A DNA stretch of 64,000 bases from Chionoecetes opilio (lineage: Eukaryota > Arthropoda > Malacostraca > Decapoda > Majidae): assembly GCA_016584305.1 (NCBI GenBank), contig JACEEZ010006412.1, forward strand, positions 62,001 through 126,000, given 5' to 3'. Shown piece by piece: positions 19,366-28,049 of this stretch; the first letter of the stretch is position 1, and the number at the start of each line of letters is the position of its first letter. Both the position numbers and the translations under genes were made by a program. The notes under the pieces were generated by a model that saw only the letters and a list, made by a program, of their open reading frames with translations, did not search any database and was not told the DNA's origin.

Positions 19366-20268
19366 GTGAGTACTATCATACACTCCCACACCTTTATAGC
19401 GCGTAGTTAACCTTGTGTCACCTTTAATTAAGGGTCTATTAAGGGTTATGTAAAGACGTGTTTGTAGCTTCATATTGCAGGGTGTTTTGATGGGTTTCTG
19501 TGGGAATTATTAGGTTTTTTGTGGGATTTTGGTTGTTTTTGTGGGATTTTGGTGATGGGTGTGGAAGGAAATTGTCCGAATTGACTTTTTGTGACGTTCA
19601 GGACGCGTTTTTTTTTCTTTGTGTTAATTTATTTGGTAAATATCCAGATGAAAACCGAACTCACTTTGGTGGACGAAACAATTTTTTTCTGGTGTGTTTT
19701 TTGTGTTTTGAATGAATCTGCGAACCGTTTCTGTCGTCCACCCAGGTAGCAATAGTGGTAGTAGTAGTAGTAATAATAATAGTAGTGGTAGTAGTAGTAC
19801 CGTAGATAAGTCAAGTCGCCACCACCTGCACTAATGTCGCCAGCCGCCAAATATTACGAATGATAGCCTCACTACTGCTGTGTCTGTGCCACTGAAGATG
19901 ATACACAGTAGTTTATATCATGACTGTATAATCTACCCTGTTTCAGCGTTGTTTTATGCTATGTAGCTGCAGGTATAGACGGTTTACAATTTCGCTACGT
20001 GTTTTTTTTTCGGGCGACGACGACCGCGGTACGACACTCAGTAGATAAACACTAGATGGCGACTCTACTGTTGGTAGCCACTTTGTAGATATTTTTGTAA
20101 TTTGTTCATTTATAGCCCTGCTATGACACAGATGAAGACACAAAATGACACAGACTCTCCAGATAGCCCCTTCTAACTGTCCTGAAATCATGGATGTAGA
20201 AATGTAACTATTAACGCCACCACACGGCTGTACACAGAAAAAAAAAGTTGTCCTGGCGACTTTACGTC
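19363..20268. other. Putative intron / spacer
   Basis: No exon is seen. It contains a copy (19,450-19,595) of a segment also found around the TIR element at 23.26-23.99 kb, and a GTA/ATA-type microsatellite at about 19,747-19,800. If the exon at 19,274 is real, this is the start of its first intron. Confidence 0.4.
19450..19595 (+). repeat. Dispersed segment, empty-site copy
   Basis: This matches 23,263-23,362 joined to 23,966-23,993. At the point where the other copy carries a 602-bp TIR element, this copy reads GGAAGGAAATTGTCC without interruption. It also has an extra GGTTGTTTTTGTGGGATTTT duplication. Confidence 0.85.
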
Positions 20269-20330
20269 GACAATAGTTACAATTCGGACGATGACGACGT
20301 AGTTATCATCGAAGACACCACAATACCTAA
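20269..20330 (+). pseudogene. 62-bp exact duplicate of exon segment
   Basis: Starting GACAATAGTTACAATTCGG and ending ATACCTAA, it is identical to 19,301-19,362. It lacks the ATG and the splice donor: the following bases are TACC instead of CGAGTGAGT. Upstream it is preceded by GACTTTACGTC, not by a splice acceptor, so it is unlikely to be a used exon. Confidence 0.8.
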
Positions 20331-20440
20331 TACCAATAATACAATAATATAATGTTATCTACGGTAACCGTTTCGGTCGCAAATATTATTATTATAATTT
20401 TTATTTTTTTGCAAAAATGACAAAAAGAAAAAAAAGAAAA

Positions 20441-21121
20441 TTGAACCTTTACCTAACCTAACCTTTACCTAACCTAACCTTTACCTAACCTAACCTTTAC
20501 CTAACCTAACCTTTACCTAACCTAACCTTTACCTAACCTAACCTTTACCTAACCTAACCTTTACCTAACCTAACCTTTACCTAACCTAACCTTTACCTAA
20601 CCTAACCTTTACCTAACCTAACCTGCACCTAACCTAACCTGCACCTAACCTAACCTGCACCTAACCTAACCTGCACCTAACCTAACCTTTACCTAACCTA
20701 ACCTTTACCTAACCTAACCTTTACCTAACCTAACCTAAGAACATAAGAACATAAGAAAATAAGGAAGCTACAAGAGGCCGCGAGGCCTACACGTGGTAGT
20801 TCCTGTCACCTAACACTACCTACATCCACCTTTCATCCCCATCCATGAACCTATCCAGCTCCCCTTTAAAGCTCCCTAATGACTCCGCACTAACTACCTG
20901 TCTACTGAGACCATTCCACTCATTCACCACCCTATTTGTGAACCTTTACCTAACCTAACCTTTACCTAACCTAACCTTTACCTAACCTAACCTTTACCTA
21001 ACCTAACCTTTACCTAACCTAACCTTTACCTAACCTAACCTTTACCTAACCTAACCTTTACCTAACCTAACCTTTACCTAACCTAACCTTTACCTAACCT
21101 AACCTTTACCTAACCTAACCT
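20441..21121. repeat. Telomere-like array, 16-bp CCTAACCTAACCTTTA unit
   Basis: Tandem CCTAACCTAACCTTTA, a three-repeat variant of the arthropod CCTAA/TTAGG telomere motif. It is highly uniform apart from four consecutive units near 20,630-20,690 carrying TGCA instead of TTTA. It is split at 20,737-20,942 by a LINE 3' end. It is internal to the window, flanked by ordinary DNA on both sides, so it is an interstitial array and not a chromosome end. Confidence 0.95.
20737..20942 (-). mobile_element. LINE 3' end inserted in the telomere-like array
   Basis: On the minus strand it encodes TNRVVNEWNGLSRQVVS, then a SLGSFKGELDRFMDGDERWM ending with a stop. This is the extreme C-terminus of a decapod-type CR1/Jockey-like LINE. 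A short 3' UTR follows, with a terminal TTATGTTC repeat (CTTATGTTCTTATGTTCTT). It is truncated at the 5' end to about 200 bp. The telomere-like array resumes in register on both sides. Any target duplication is hidden by the repeat. Confidence 0.8.
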
Positions 21122-21320
21122 GGTAATAATGGACGAGAGTTTCACGGTCTTTTTCAGAGACACCGACTAGTTTTTCCTGGCCTAAAATAGGTGCTTGTTC
21201 TAATGAAGATAGTTTTATTTTGCGCAAAACCATCGGAAGAAGGAAAAAAAAAAAAAAATAATAATAATAATAATTCCATCAGAAAAAGCACTAAAACTTG
21301 GCCGGGAAAAATTAGTCAGG
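21122..21320. other. Unassigned, with second copy of the 55-bp segment
   Basis: Contains the dispersed segment TCCATCAGAAAAAGC..ACTTGGCC at 21,274-21,330 (copy 1 at 14,922) and a poly-A/(AAT)n tract at 21,244-21,273. Confidence 0.5.
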
Positions 21321-21321
21321 G

Positions 21322-21508
21322 TCTTATAGGCTTTAATGAAACTTAACCTAACCTTATAGGCTTTAATGAAACCTAACCTAACCTTATAGGCTTTAATGAA
21401 ACCTAACCTAACCTTATAGGCTTTAATGAAACCTAACCTAACCTTATAGGCTTTAATGAAACCTAACCTAACCTTATAGGTTTTAATGAAACCTAACCTA
21501 ACTTTAAC
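21322..21508. repeat. 30-bp tandem repeat, six copies, CCTAA-containing
   Basis: The unit joins GGCTTTAATGAAA to CCTAACCTAACCTTATA. The copies are nearly identical; the first has CTTAACC and the last GGTTTTAATG. Half of each unit is telomere-like sequence. The minus-strand repeat peptide KVRLGFIKAY is an open-frame by-product of the 30-bp period. Confidence 0.93.
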
Positions 21509-21540
21509 CACAAAGTATACCTAACCTAACCTTAACACTG

Positions 21541-21780
21541 TTACCTGCTTGGTGTCTTGGTGACTGTGGCAGACCCAGCTCTGAGCACCCAGCTCTTAAT
21601 GTCTTTCCAGAGACATTCAATATTGTTGGTGTGGACCCGCGTCACTGGATCCACAAAGCTCTTAGAGTGGTTCACGACTCTGGGTGTATATCCCAGGTCG
21701 CTGAGGCCACTATAGGCTTTCCAAGAGTCACTCATGATACGGACCTGTCACTGAACATCCTCCACACTCCATGTCAAAAA
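21541..21780 (-). pseudogene. Merlin-type DDE transposase fragment
   Basis: The minus strand encodes IMSDSWKAYSGLSDLGYTPR, then VNHSKSFVDPVTRVHTNN and IECLWKDIKSW. This matches the ISXO2-like/Merlin transposase core: SD.W.AY carries the second catalytic aspartate, and the VNH..FVDP..G.HTN.IE..W...K stretch carries the catalytic glutamate. A TGA stop lies just before the segment (upstream frame ..VEDVQ, stop, QVRIMSDSW), and the 5' half with the first aspartate is not seen. It is a short dead remnant. The family match is recalled, but the motif set is distinctive. Confidence 0.85.
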
Positions 21781-21906
21781 GCCAACTGACTTTTAAAGGC
21801 TGATACAAATTTAGGAGCTTTGTTTTGATTAAGAGCCTATGATTGGCCACTCAAAAATTATAATAGCCTTTGATTGGCTATTATATTAGTGTGCCTGATT
21901 GGCTGA

Positions 21907-22942
21907 CCCAATATAACTGGTCTGTATTCTGGGACTGAGAGTGCTGTGAAGTGTGGGGCAGGTGTATCCAGCTTCTTTCCTGTGAATACAGGAGTGAGGC
22001 AAGGGTGCGTCCTTGCTCCATCACTTTTCAACGCTTGTATGGACTGGGTATTGGACAAGGTTGTAGATCAAAATGATTGTGGAGCATCCGTCGGCAACAC
22101 CAAGATCACTGATCTTGTTTTTGCCGATGATGCAGTAATCTTTGCTGAGTCGCTGGAGGTCCTGGTGATGGCTCTCGAGGCGCTGCACGAGGAGGCAAAG
22201 CCTTTGGGACTTGAGGTCTCCTGGCTTAGACCAAAGTCCAGGTGTTTGGAGACTTAATAGATGAAGCAGTACAGTCTGTTCATGCGTGTGGCGAGGACAT
22301 TGAGATCTTGGAAAGTTTTACATACCTTGGTAGCGTAGTCCATAATGACGGCGGGTCACGTCAAGAAGTCTTACGGCGGATTGGCATAGCCCACGGTGTT
22401 ATGGACTCGCTCAGCGGGAGTATTTGGCGTTGTCGGTACCTGTGCAGGAGGACAAAGATCCGGATCTTCAAGTCGCTTGTGATCCCTGTCTTACTCTATG
22501 GTTGTGAGACATGGACACTAAATACATGTAGTGACTTGAAGAGACGAATCAATGCCTTTGGTAATAAGTGTCTTCGCAGAATTATGGGGTATCGCTGGGA
22601 TGATTACGTGTCAAATGAGCGATTGCACCGTGAGACTGAATCGAGGCCTATTACCTGCATAGTCCGTCAGCGCCAACTTGGGCTATATGGGCATGTGGCA
22701 CGCTACCCTGAAACCGATCCTTCCCATCGGGTTGTATCTGTAAGAGACAATCCGGCGTGGAGGAGGCCAAGGGGGCGCCCACAAGGCTCGTGGCTGGGGC
22801 AAGTTGATGTTTCTTGTCGAGAGCGGCTTGGTATGGGAAAGGAGCCTGCATGGGAACTCGCGCGTGGTGACCCCCGGGAGTGGCGTCGTAGGGTGGGCGA
22901 GGCGACGCGCCCCCCGGCGTATGCCCCCAATGATTGATTGAT
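21907..22942 (+). mobile_element. RTE-like LINE, 5'-truncated, with target duplication
   Basis: A unit of about 1,036 bp is bounded by TGATTGGCTGA at 21,896-21,906 and again at 22,943-22,953. It ends in a TGATTGATTGAT tail, typical of LINEs with short 3' repeats. It carries reverse-transcriptase coding sequence and is the better-preserved relative of the copy at 8,999-9,744. Caution: TGATTGGC words occur several times nearby, so the duplication could be partly coincidental. Confidence 0.8.
21946..22937 (+). pseudogene. LINE reverse transcriptase, C-terminal half, frameshifted
   Basis: The first frame (21,946-22,257) carries NTGVRQGCVLAPSLFNACMD, corresponding to the conserved GVRQGC..SP.LFN block. 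It continues to KITDLVFADDAVIF, where FADD is the catalytic aspartate pair of non-LTR reverse transcriptases. A one-base change near 22,230 shifts the frame. The second frame (22,242-22,937) continues with ESFTYLGSVVHNDGGSRQEV, VIPVLLYGCETWTL, CLRRIMGYRWDDYVSNERLH and a C-terminus ending PPAYAPND before the stop. Apart from this single shift the coding sequence is clean, so the copy is fairly young. The 5' part of the element (endonuclease and early reverse transcriptase) is missing. Confidence 0.9.
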
Positions 22943-23262
22943 TGATTGGCTGATGGAAAAAAAATGCGCGCTTGTCATTGGCTAATTGTAGATGTTATGA
23001 TTGGCTACCCTCGTGAGGTGTGAATTCCCTGATTCACCAGAAATATCCTAGGTCGCATGCCTCCGTGGGTCAGTGTTGAAATAGAGTTTGATGGAGGAGG
23101 GTGTGTCTGTCTGCGCTATAGACAACAAAAGGATAATTTCAATATATACATCATTTTTGTATATTAAGCGCAAGTAGAGGAACAGTGTACAGTATACTGA
23201 GCAAAAAAAAATACAGAAAACGTGAGTAATAAGGTCTGTAGCGAACGTGAAACTCTCGTCTC

Positions 23263-23362
23263 GTAAAGACGTGTTTGTAGCTCCATATTTCAGGGTGTTT
23301 TGGTGGGTTTCTGTGGGAATTATCGGGTTTTTTGTGGGATTTTGGTGATGGGGGTGGAAGGA
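23263..23362 (+). repeat. Dispersed segment, filled-site copy (left part)
   Basis: Homologous to 19,450-19,568. Its continuation is at 23,966-23,993, after the inserted TIR element. Confidence 0.85.
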
Positions 23363-23363
23363 A

Positions 23364-23965
23364 GTTAGGTATAATTCTAGTGTTTGCCCATACTCCCCCT
23401 TTGACCCCAAACTAGCACGGGGACCTGGGGCAATGCGGGATATTTGGCTGGGGTACAAAATATGCGTCGCAACCACATAGTTTTTGAGTTAGGTGTGTTG
23501 TAAAAATTGCCTAGATCTAGGGAACATTCTTTGGATTTCTTCTGAGTCCAGAGACGTGTGAACCTGACGATCCTCACAGAATGATGACCGAAGTGTCGAG
23601 AACCCCCCAACCCCCCGCTAGGAGGTTAGGCTAGATTTGTTTAGGTCAGGTTAGATTTGGCTTGGTTACGATAGGTTATATTTGGGTAGGTAAGGTTTGA
23701 TTTGGTTAGGTTAGATTAGGTTTGATTTGGTTAGGTTAGGTTAGGTTAGATTTGGTTAGGTTAGCTTATCGGTGGGTTAAGCCCCCCGCTAGGTTAGGTT
23801 AATTTGGTTAAGCAAATTACCCTAGAACTAGGGTATAAATAAACTCCAAAATTACGTGTTTCCGACGCATTATTTGCTCCCCACCCAAAAACCCCGCATT
23901 CCCCCAGGTCCCCAAGCTTGTTTGGGGGAAGGGGGAGAGTATGGGCAAACACTAGAATTTTACCC
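23364..23965. mobile_element. 602-bp TIR element with TTAGG-like core
   Basis: The ends are inverted: ATTCTAGTGTTTGCCCATAC on the left and its counterpart, reverse-complemented, on the right. Similarity extends about 100 bp inward, including GGGGACCTGGG, AATGCGG and the GCGTCG word. The copy at 19,450-19,595 shows the uninterrupted site, which fixes the boundaries and a probable GAA target duplication (23,361-23,363 and 23,966-23,968). The core (23,618-23,830) is degenerate GGTTAGGTTAGATTTGG. No transposase is coded, so it is non-autonomous. A 3-bp duplication would suit PIF/Harbinger-like or similar enzymes. The duplication length is ambiguous because of neighbouring A bases. Confidence 0.85.
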
Positions 23966-24130
23966 GAAATTGTCCGAATTGACTTTTTGTGACTAAATTT
24001 TTTTCTTTTTGTAATTTTTTTTATTGCTATTATTTTACGCTAGGACCAGAAGGGGTGGAGTCAGTTCGTACACAAATTGTTTCGGTCAATTTCTACGGTA
24101 GCGTTTGCCCATACTCTCTCCCTTCCCCCA

Positions 24131-24133
24131 AAC

Positions 24134-24178
<45 letters not shown>

Positions 24179-24193
24179 CACACACACCATACA

Positions 24194-24229
<36 letters not shown>

Positions 24230-24230
24230 G

Positions 24231-24262
<32 letters not shown>

Positions 24263-24317
24263 ACACACATACAGACACACACACACACATACACACACAC
24301 ACACACACACACATACA
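24131..24317. repeat. (CA)n microsatellite
   Basis: CA dinucleotides with TACAGA and ATACA interruptions. It directly precedes SINE copy 2. Confidence 0.97.
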
Positions 24318-24512
24318 CGGTACTCCGTTGTGTAGGGGAAGCACGCTCGGTTCACAACCGAGAAGTCCCGGGTTCGATCCCCGGGCGGAGCGGAAACATG
24401 GGTTGTTTCCTTAAAACCCGAGCCCCTGTCCACCCAGCAGTGAATGGGTACCGGGTGTTAGCCGGGGTTTGTGACCCGCCTCCCGGGGGGGTGGCTTCCC
24501 CCAACACTAAGG
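24318..24512 (+). mobile_element. tRNA-derived SINE, copy 2
   Basis: The head GGTACTCCGTTGTGTAGGGG (A-box region) is followed by a stem-loop around TTCACAA with CTCGG/CCGAG arms and the B box GGTTCGATCC at 24,371-24,380. Then comes the body shared with copy 1 (GGTTGTTTCCTTAAAACCCG, GTGAATGG, GGTTTGTGACC). The 3' part after CCCCCAACACTAAGG diverges from copy 1, so the tail is missing or replaced. Confidence 0.8.
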
Positions 24513-24591
24513 CTCATATTCCTAGTCTATCGCAATGGATTATTACCACGATGTAAATACTACCGTCGCAATTGCGATCATCATATACCAC

Positions 24592-25617
24592 CGGTCCATA
24601 AAAACACCGGATCTGAGCAGTAAACACCGGATCAGAGGGGCGAATAGGGCCAAAGGGGTTTTAATAGCGTCTAAAAAGAGGATATATACATGACATTAGG
24701 CGTAGTTGTATCTTAGTTGATCTTATCATAGTTTATCAAATATCGATATTAAGAGATAACTTGTAACACGGGCATTTTATTTTGAACAGCGATCTCTCAG
24801 ATGCAACTCAGATTCAAACCTCAAATTCAGTTTCTCAAATTGTTCACAAACCATTCGCCAGGTGTCAGCACGTGACGAAGCTGTATTGAAGTTTCGGCCT
24901 GGAGACTCTGACAACTAGAGAAAAGCATAGTTGTGTCAAGAGTATGGGTAGCAATTACCATGTGAGCAACTGGGTTTGAGAAGATCTCTATTTTCCGCTA
25001 CCTATGTGTTGTGAACTAAAATTGCAATTAAATTCATTGATCTTGGAACTGATATGGAACTGTTGTAACCAGGACTCAAGATCACACAGAGGTGTCAAGA
25101 GTAGGGATAGCAATTACCAACTGTTGTAACCAGGACTCAAGATCACACAGAGGTGTCAAGAGTAGGGATAGCAATTACCAACTGTTGTAACCAGGACTCA
25201 AGATCACACAGAGGTGTCAAGAGTAGGGATAGCAATTACCAACTGTTGTAACCAGGACTCAAGATCACACAGAGGTGTCAAGAGTAGGGATAGCAATTAC
25301 CAACTGTTGTAACCAGGACTCAAGATCACACAGACAGAGGTGTCAAGAGTAGGGATAGCAATTACCAACTGTTGTAACCAGGACTCAAGATCACACAGAG
25401 GTGTCAAGAGTAGGGATAGCAATTACCAACTGAGCAGCTAGGAGTGAGCAGGTCTCTATTTTCCGCTGGCCACAATAATAATTAGGGGCATTAACCCCAC
25501 AAAACTGTCGCCCAGTGCCTTAAAATGCTTAATGTCATTTTATAGCTCTGATCTGAATTTACTGTTTACTGCTCCGATCCGGTCCGATCCGGTCCGATCC
25601 GGTGTTTTTATGTACCC
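24592..25617. mobile_element. 1.03-kb TIR element with internal 61-bp array
   Basis: The ends are inverted: GGTCCATAAAAACACCGGAT on the left, and the reverse complement of the right end gives GGTACATAAAAACACCGGAT. GAGCAGTAAACA follows on both sides, and AGATCAGAG/CTCTGATCT words lie further in. The flanks carry ATATACCAC at 24,583-24,591 and 25,618-25,626, a 9-bp target duplication. That length suits Merlin or Mutator-like elements. It codes no transposase and contains the 61-bp tandem array (25,060-25,432). TCTCTATTTTCCGCT occurs on both sides of the array (about 24,985 and 25,453). The right arm holds a triplicated GGTCCGATCC that the left arm lacks. Confidence 0.85.
25060..25432. repeat. 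61-bp tandem repeat, six copies
   Basis: The unit begins CTGTTGTAACCAGGACTCAA and ends AGGGATAGCAATTACCAA. Starts are at 25,060, 25,121, 25,182 and onward at 61 bp. One copy carries an extra ACAG. The copies are otherwise nearly identical, implying recent expansion inside the TIR element. Confidence 0.95.
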
Positions 25618-25626
25618 ATATACCAC

Positions 25627-26015
25627 GAAGGTATTCCTAGTCATGGAGAAGGGGCGGAGCTTAAATGTAGTGGGCAGGCCTGAGGCAAGATTACAAACCC
25701 ATGCGGAACATGCACATGGCAGAGGAAAGTATTACATAAATAGTCTCTTTACCGCAGCTATTACTATACAAGGATGCTGAATTACATATATACGAATATA
25801 ATCTGTAGTATTTGGGGGTCTCACTGTTTTGTATCGATATATTTTAAATCATAATGTATCAACCGTGGGTGGCAAGCCTGAAATTATACGCTCCGCTCAG
25901 AGCAGCGGTACAAATGATAATACATGTACATGGATTTTGTGAGAAGGATACTTTCTTCTATCACCAAAACGCTTCTATACCTTTGATTTGCATTATTATA
26001 TGTATTTATGAATCA
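25627..26015. other. Unassigned sequence
   Basis: No supported gene or repeat. Confidence 0.4.
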
Positions 26016-26019
26016 TATA

Positions 26020-26716
26020 CATATCGCCTAGCCCTTACATGACATATCGCCTAGCCCTTACATAGACATATCGCCTAGCCCTTACATATACATATCGCCT
26101 AGCCCTTACATATACATATCGCCTAGCCCTTACATAGACATATCGCCTAGCCCTTACATAGACATATCGCCTAGCCCTTACATAGACATATCGCCTAGCC
26201 CTTACATAGACATATCGCCTAGCCCTTACATATACATATCGCCTAGCCCTTACATAGACATATCGCCTAGCCCTTACATATACATATCGCCTAGCCCTTA
26301 CATATACATATCGCCTAGCCCTTACATAGACATATCGCCTAGCCCTTACATAGACATATCGCCTAGCCCTTACATATACATATCGCCTAGCCCTTACATA
26401 GACATATCGCCTAGCCCTTACATAGACATATCGCCTAGCCCTTACATATACATATCGCCTAGCCCTTACATAGACATATCGCCTAGCCCTTACATAGACA
26501 TATCGCCTCCCCCTTACATAGACATATCGCCTAGCCCTTACATAGACATATCGCCTAGCCCTTACATATACATATCGCCTAGCCCTTACATAGACATATC
26601 GCCTCCCCCTTACATAGACATATCGCCTAGCCCTTACATAGACATATCGCCTAGCCCTTACATAGACATATCGCCTAGCCCTTACATAGACATATCGCCT
26701 AGCCCTTACATAGACA
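26020..26716. repeat. 24-bp minisatellite, about 28 copies
   Basis: The unit contains CGCCTAGCCCTTACATA followed by GACATAT or TACATAT. Because 24 is divisible by three, the minus strand keeps one frame open for 240 codons with an eight-residue period RRYVYVRA. The frequent G/T change falls in a valine codon (GTC/GTA). A rarer variant (CTCCCCC) changes alanine to glycine. No known protein has this repeat to my knowledge, and there is no promoter or splice evidence, so I treat it as a repeat. Confidence 0.95.
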
Positions 26717-26850
26717 TGTATTTGGTATGTTGCTGTACAAGCGCTGGCTTGTAACACTGCTCAATATGTAAACACTGCCACCACCTGTTTTATGTTAAAT
26801 ACATCTTCCGGTCCCCAGCGTACGGCTTCTATGAATCAGCGCACGTGGTT

Positions 26851-27030
26851 ATAATTTCTAGCGTTTGCCCATACTCTCCCCCTTTCCCCAAGCCTTGGGG
26901 ACCTGTGGGAATGCGGGGTTTTCGGGTGGGGAGCAAATGATGCGTCGGACACTTGCGGAAAATTTACAAATTTAAGATTTAGGAGTTATGTAGGAGAGCC
27001 AGAAATCCTTAGGGCTAGGGAAATTTACCC
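26851..27030 (-). mobile_element. Half of the GTTTGCCCATA-ended TIR element (copy 3)
   Basis: Starts TTTCTAGCGTTTGCCCATAC and continues with CCCCTTTCCCCAAGC, GGGGACCTGTGGGAATGCGG, a GCGTCGG word and AGGGCTAGGG. It then runs into AACCTAACCTCAGG telomere-like sequence. Only one arm is present. Confidence 0.75.
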
Positions 27031-27689
27031 AACCAGATTTAACCTAACCTCAGGCAGGGGCAGCTACAACCCATTAACTAGGATACACAGTGACTTGCAA
27101 TTACATATCATTATAAACTAAGCACATGAGCCTGAATACCAAGCTACATAATCATCAATCACAATTTAATACAGGTAAGAAATGTCAGGAAGGTGGCTAG
27201 TATATTTCCCGGATGCACGAGCTATATTTCTGAGATAAGACAGCTTCACCTACTTCCTGCTATGCAAAAAATCACGTTATAATCTAATCATTCACACTAT
27301 TTTATATGTGAGCAGTAATGTGGACGATATAAGCTGAGTACAGTGTTTACACAACTCTACTTCCAGGCGGTGGCGCCGGCTTGGCTAAGATTTCCACGGT
27401 ATCACGCGGTCTTCTATGCAACGATAAACATTCCATAACGAACGCATCAAAGACTTCATTTAAAGTCTGATAAATATTTTTGGAGGCTATTTACATCAAA
27501 TAGCATATGAACAAAAACTTAGTATCATTTGAATACTTTTTTGTTTATTGTAAGGCATCCATCGCATGGGCGGTAGCATGCCATCAGCATATTGTATCCT
27601 TCCAATAATGTATGCCATTACTACGGACTGGCAATACCCGCTTACCATCATCATTTGCATGGAAATGACTAGGAATATCAGGCTAAGCA
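27031..27689. other. Unassigned sequence
   Basis: No supported gene or repeat. Confidence 0.4.
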
Positions 27690-27777
27690 CTAAGGATGAA
27701 TGATAAAATAAATGTTGATATGGAGACGGGGCCATACGAGCGCTGCTCAGGCCCTGTAAAATACAACTAGATGAATA
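27690..27777 (+). mobile_element. tRNA-derived SINE, 3' end only (copy 3)
   Basis: Shares AAATGTTGATATGG, GGGGCCATACG..CTGCTCAGGCC and the tail TACAACTAGATGAAT with copy 1. The tRNA-like head is absent. The tail runs straight into (AC)n at 27,777-27,799. Confidence 0.75.
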
Positions 27778-27799
27778 CACACACACACACACACACACA
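27777..27799. repeat. (AC)n at SINE 3' end
   Basis: Eleven AC dinucleotides directly following the SINE tail. Confidence 0.95.
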
Positions 27800-27967
27800 A
27801 TTGGGAGTGTGGTTTCTGTTTAGCTTATTGGATTCTAGGAAACATTCTCTCTGAGCTTCCGTCGCAAATCATTACTTTTGGAGATAATGACATGTTGTTT
27901 ATAGGGAGGCGAGAGACAAGTGTTTACGTCCGCCACACTCTTCTTCCTTTTACCTGACTCCGTTGCT

Positions 27968-27968
27968 N
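27968..27968. other. Ambiguous base (N)
   Basis: The only N in the window. It marks an unresolved base or a joined gap. Confidence 0.9.
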
Positions 27969-28049
27969 AACAAAGATAGTCCTTATTTGATTTAAGAGTC
28001 GAATTATTTAATATCCCTAGATCTGGTAGTTTCCTAAATTTAGACTTTC

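Noticed and set aside
20441..21121. True chromosome end
   Set aside because: The telomere-like array has ordinary DNA on both sides and a 16-bp variant unit, so it is interstitial.
24318..24400. Functional tRNA-Val gene
   Set aside because: The A box, B box and a CAC anticodon loop are present, but the acceptor stem is poor and the sequence continues into a body shared with another copy, so it is a SINE head.
25060..25432. CRISPR-like array
   Set aside because: The 61-bp units are near-identical over their whole length with no variable spacers, and the context is animal DNA.
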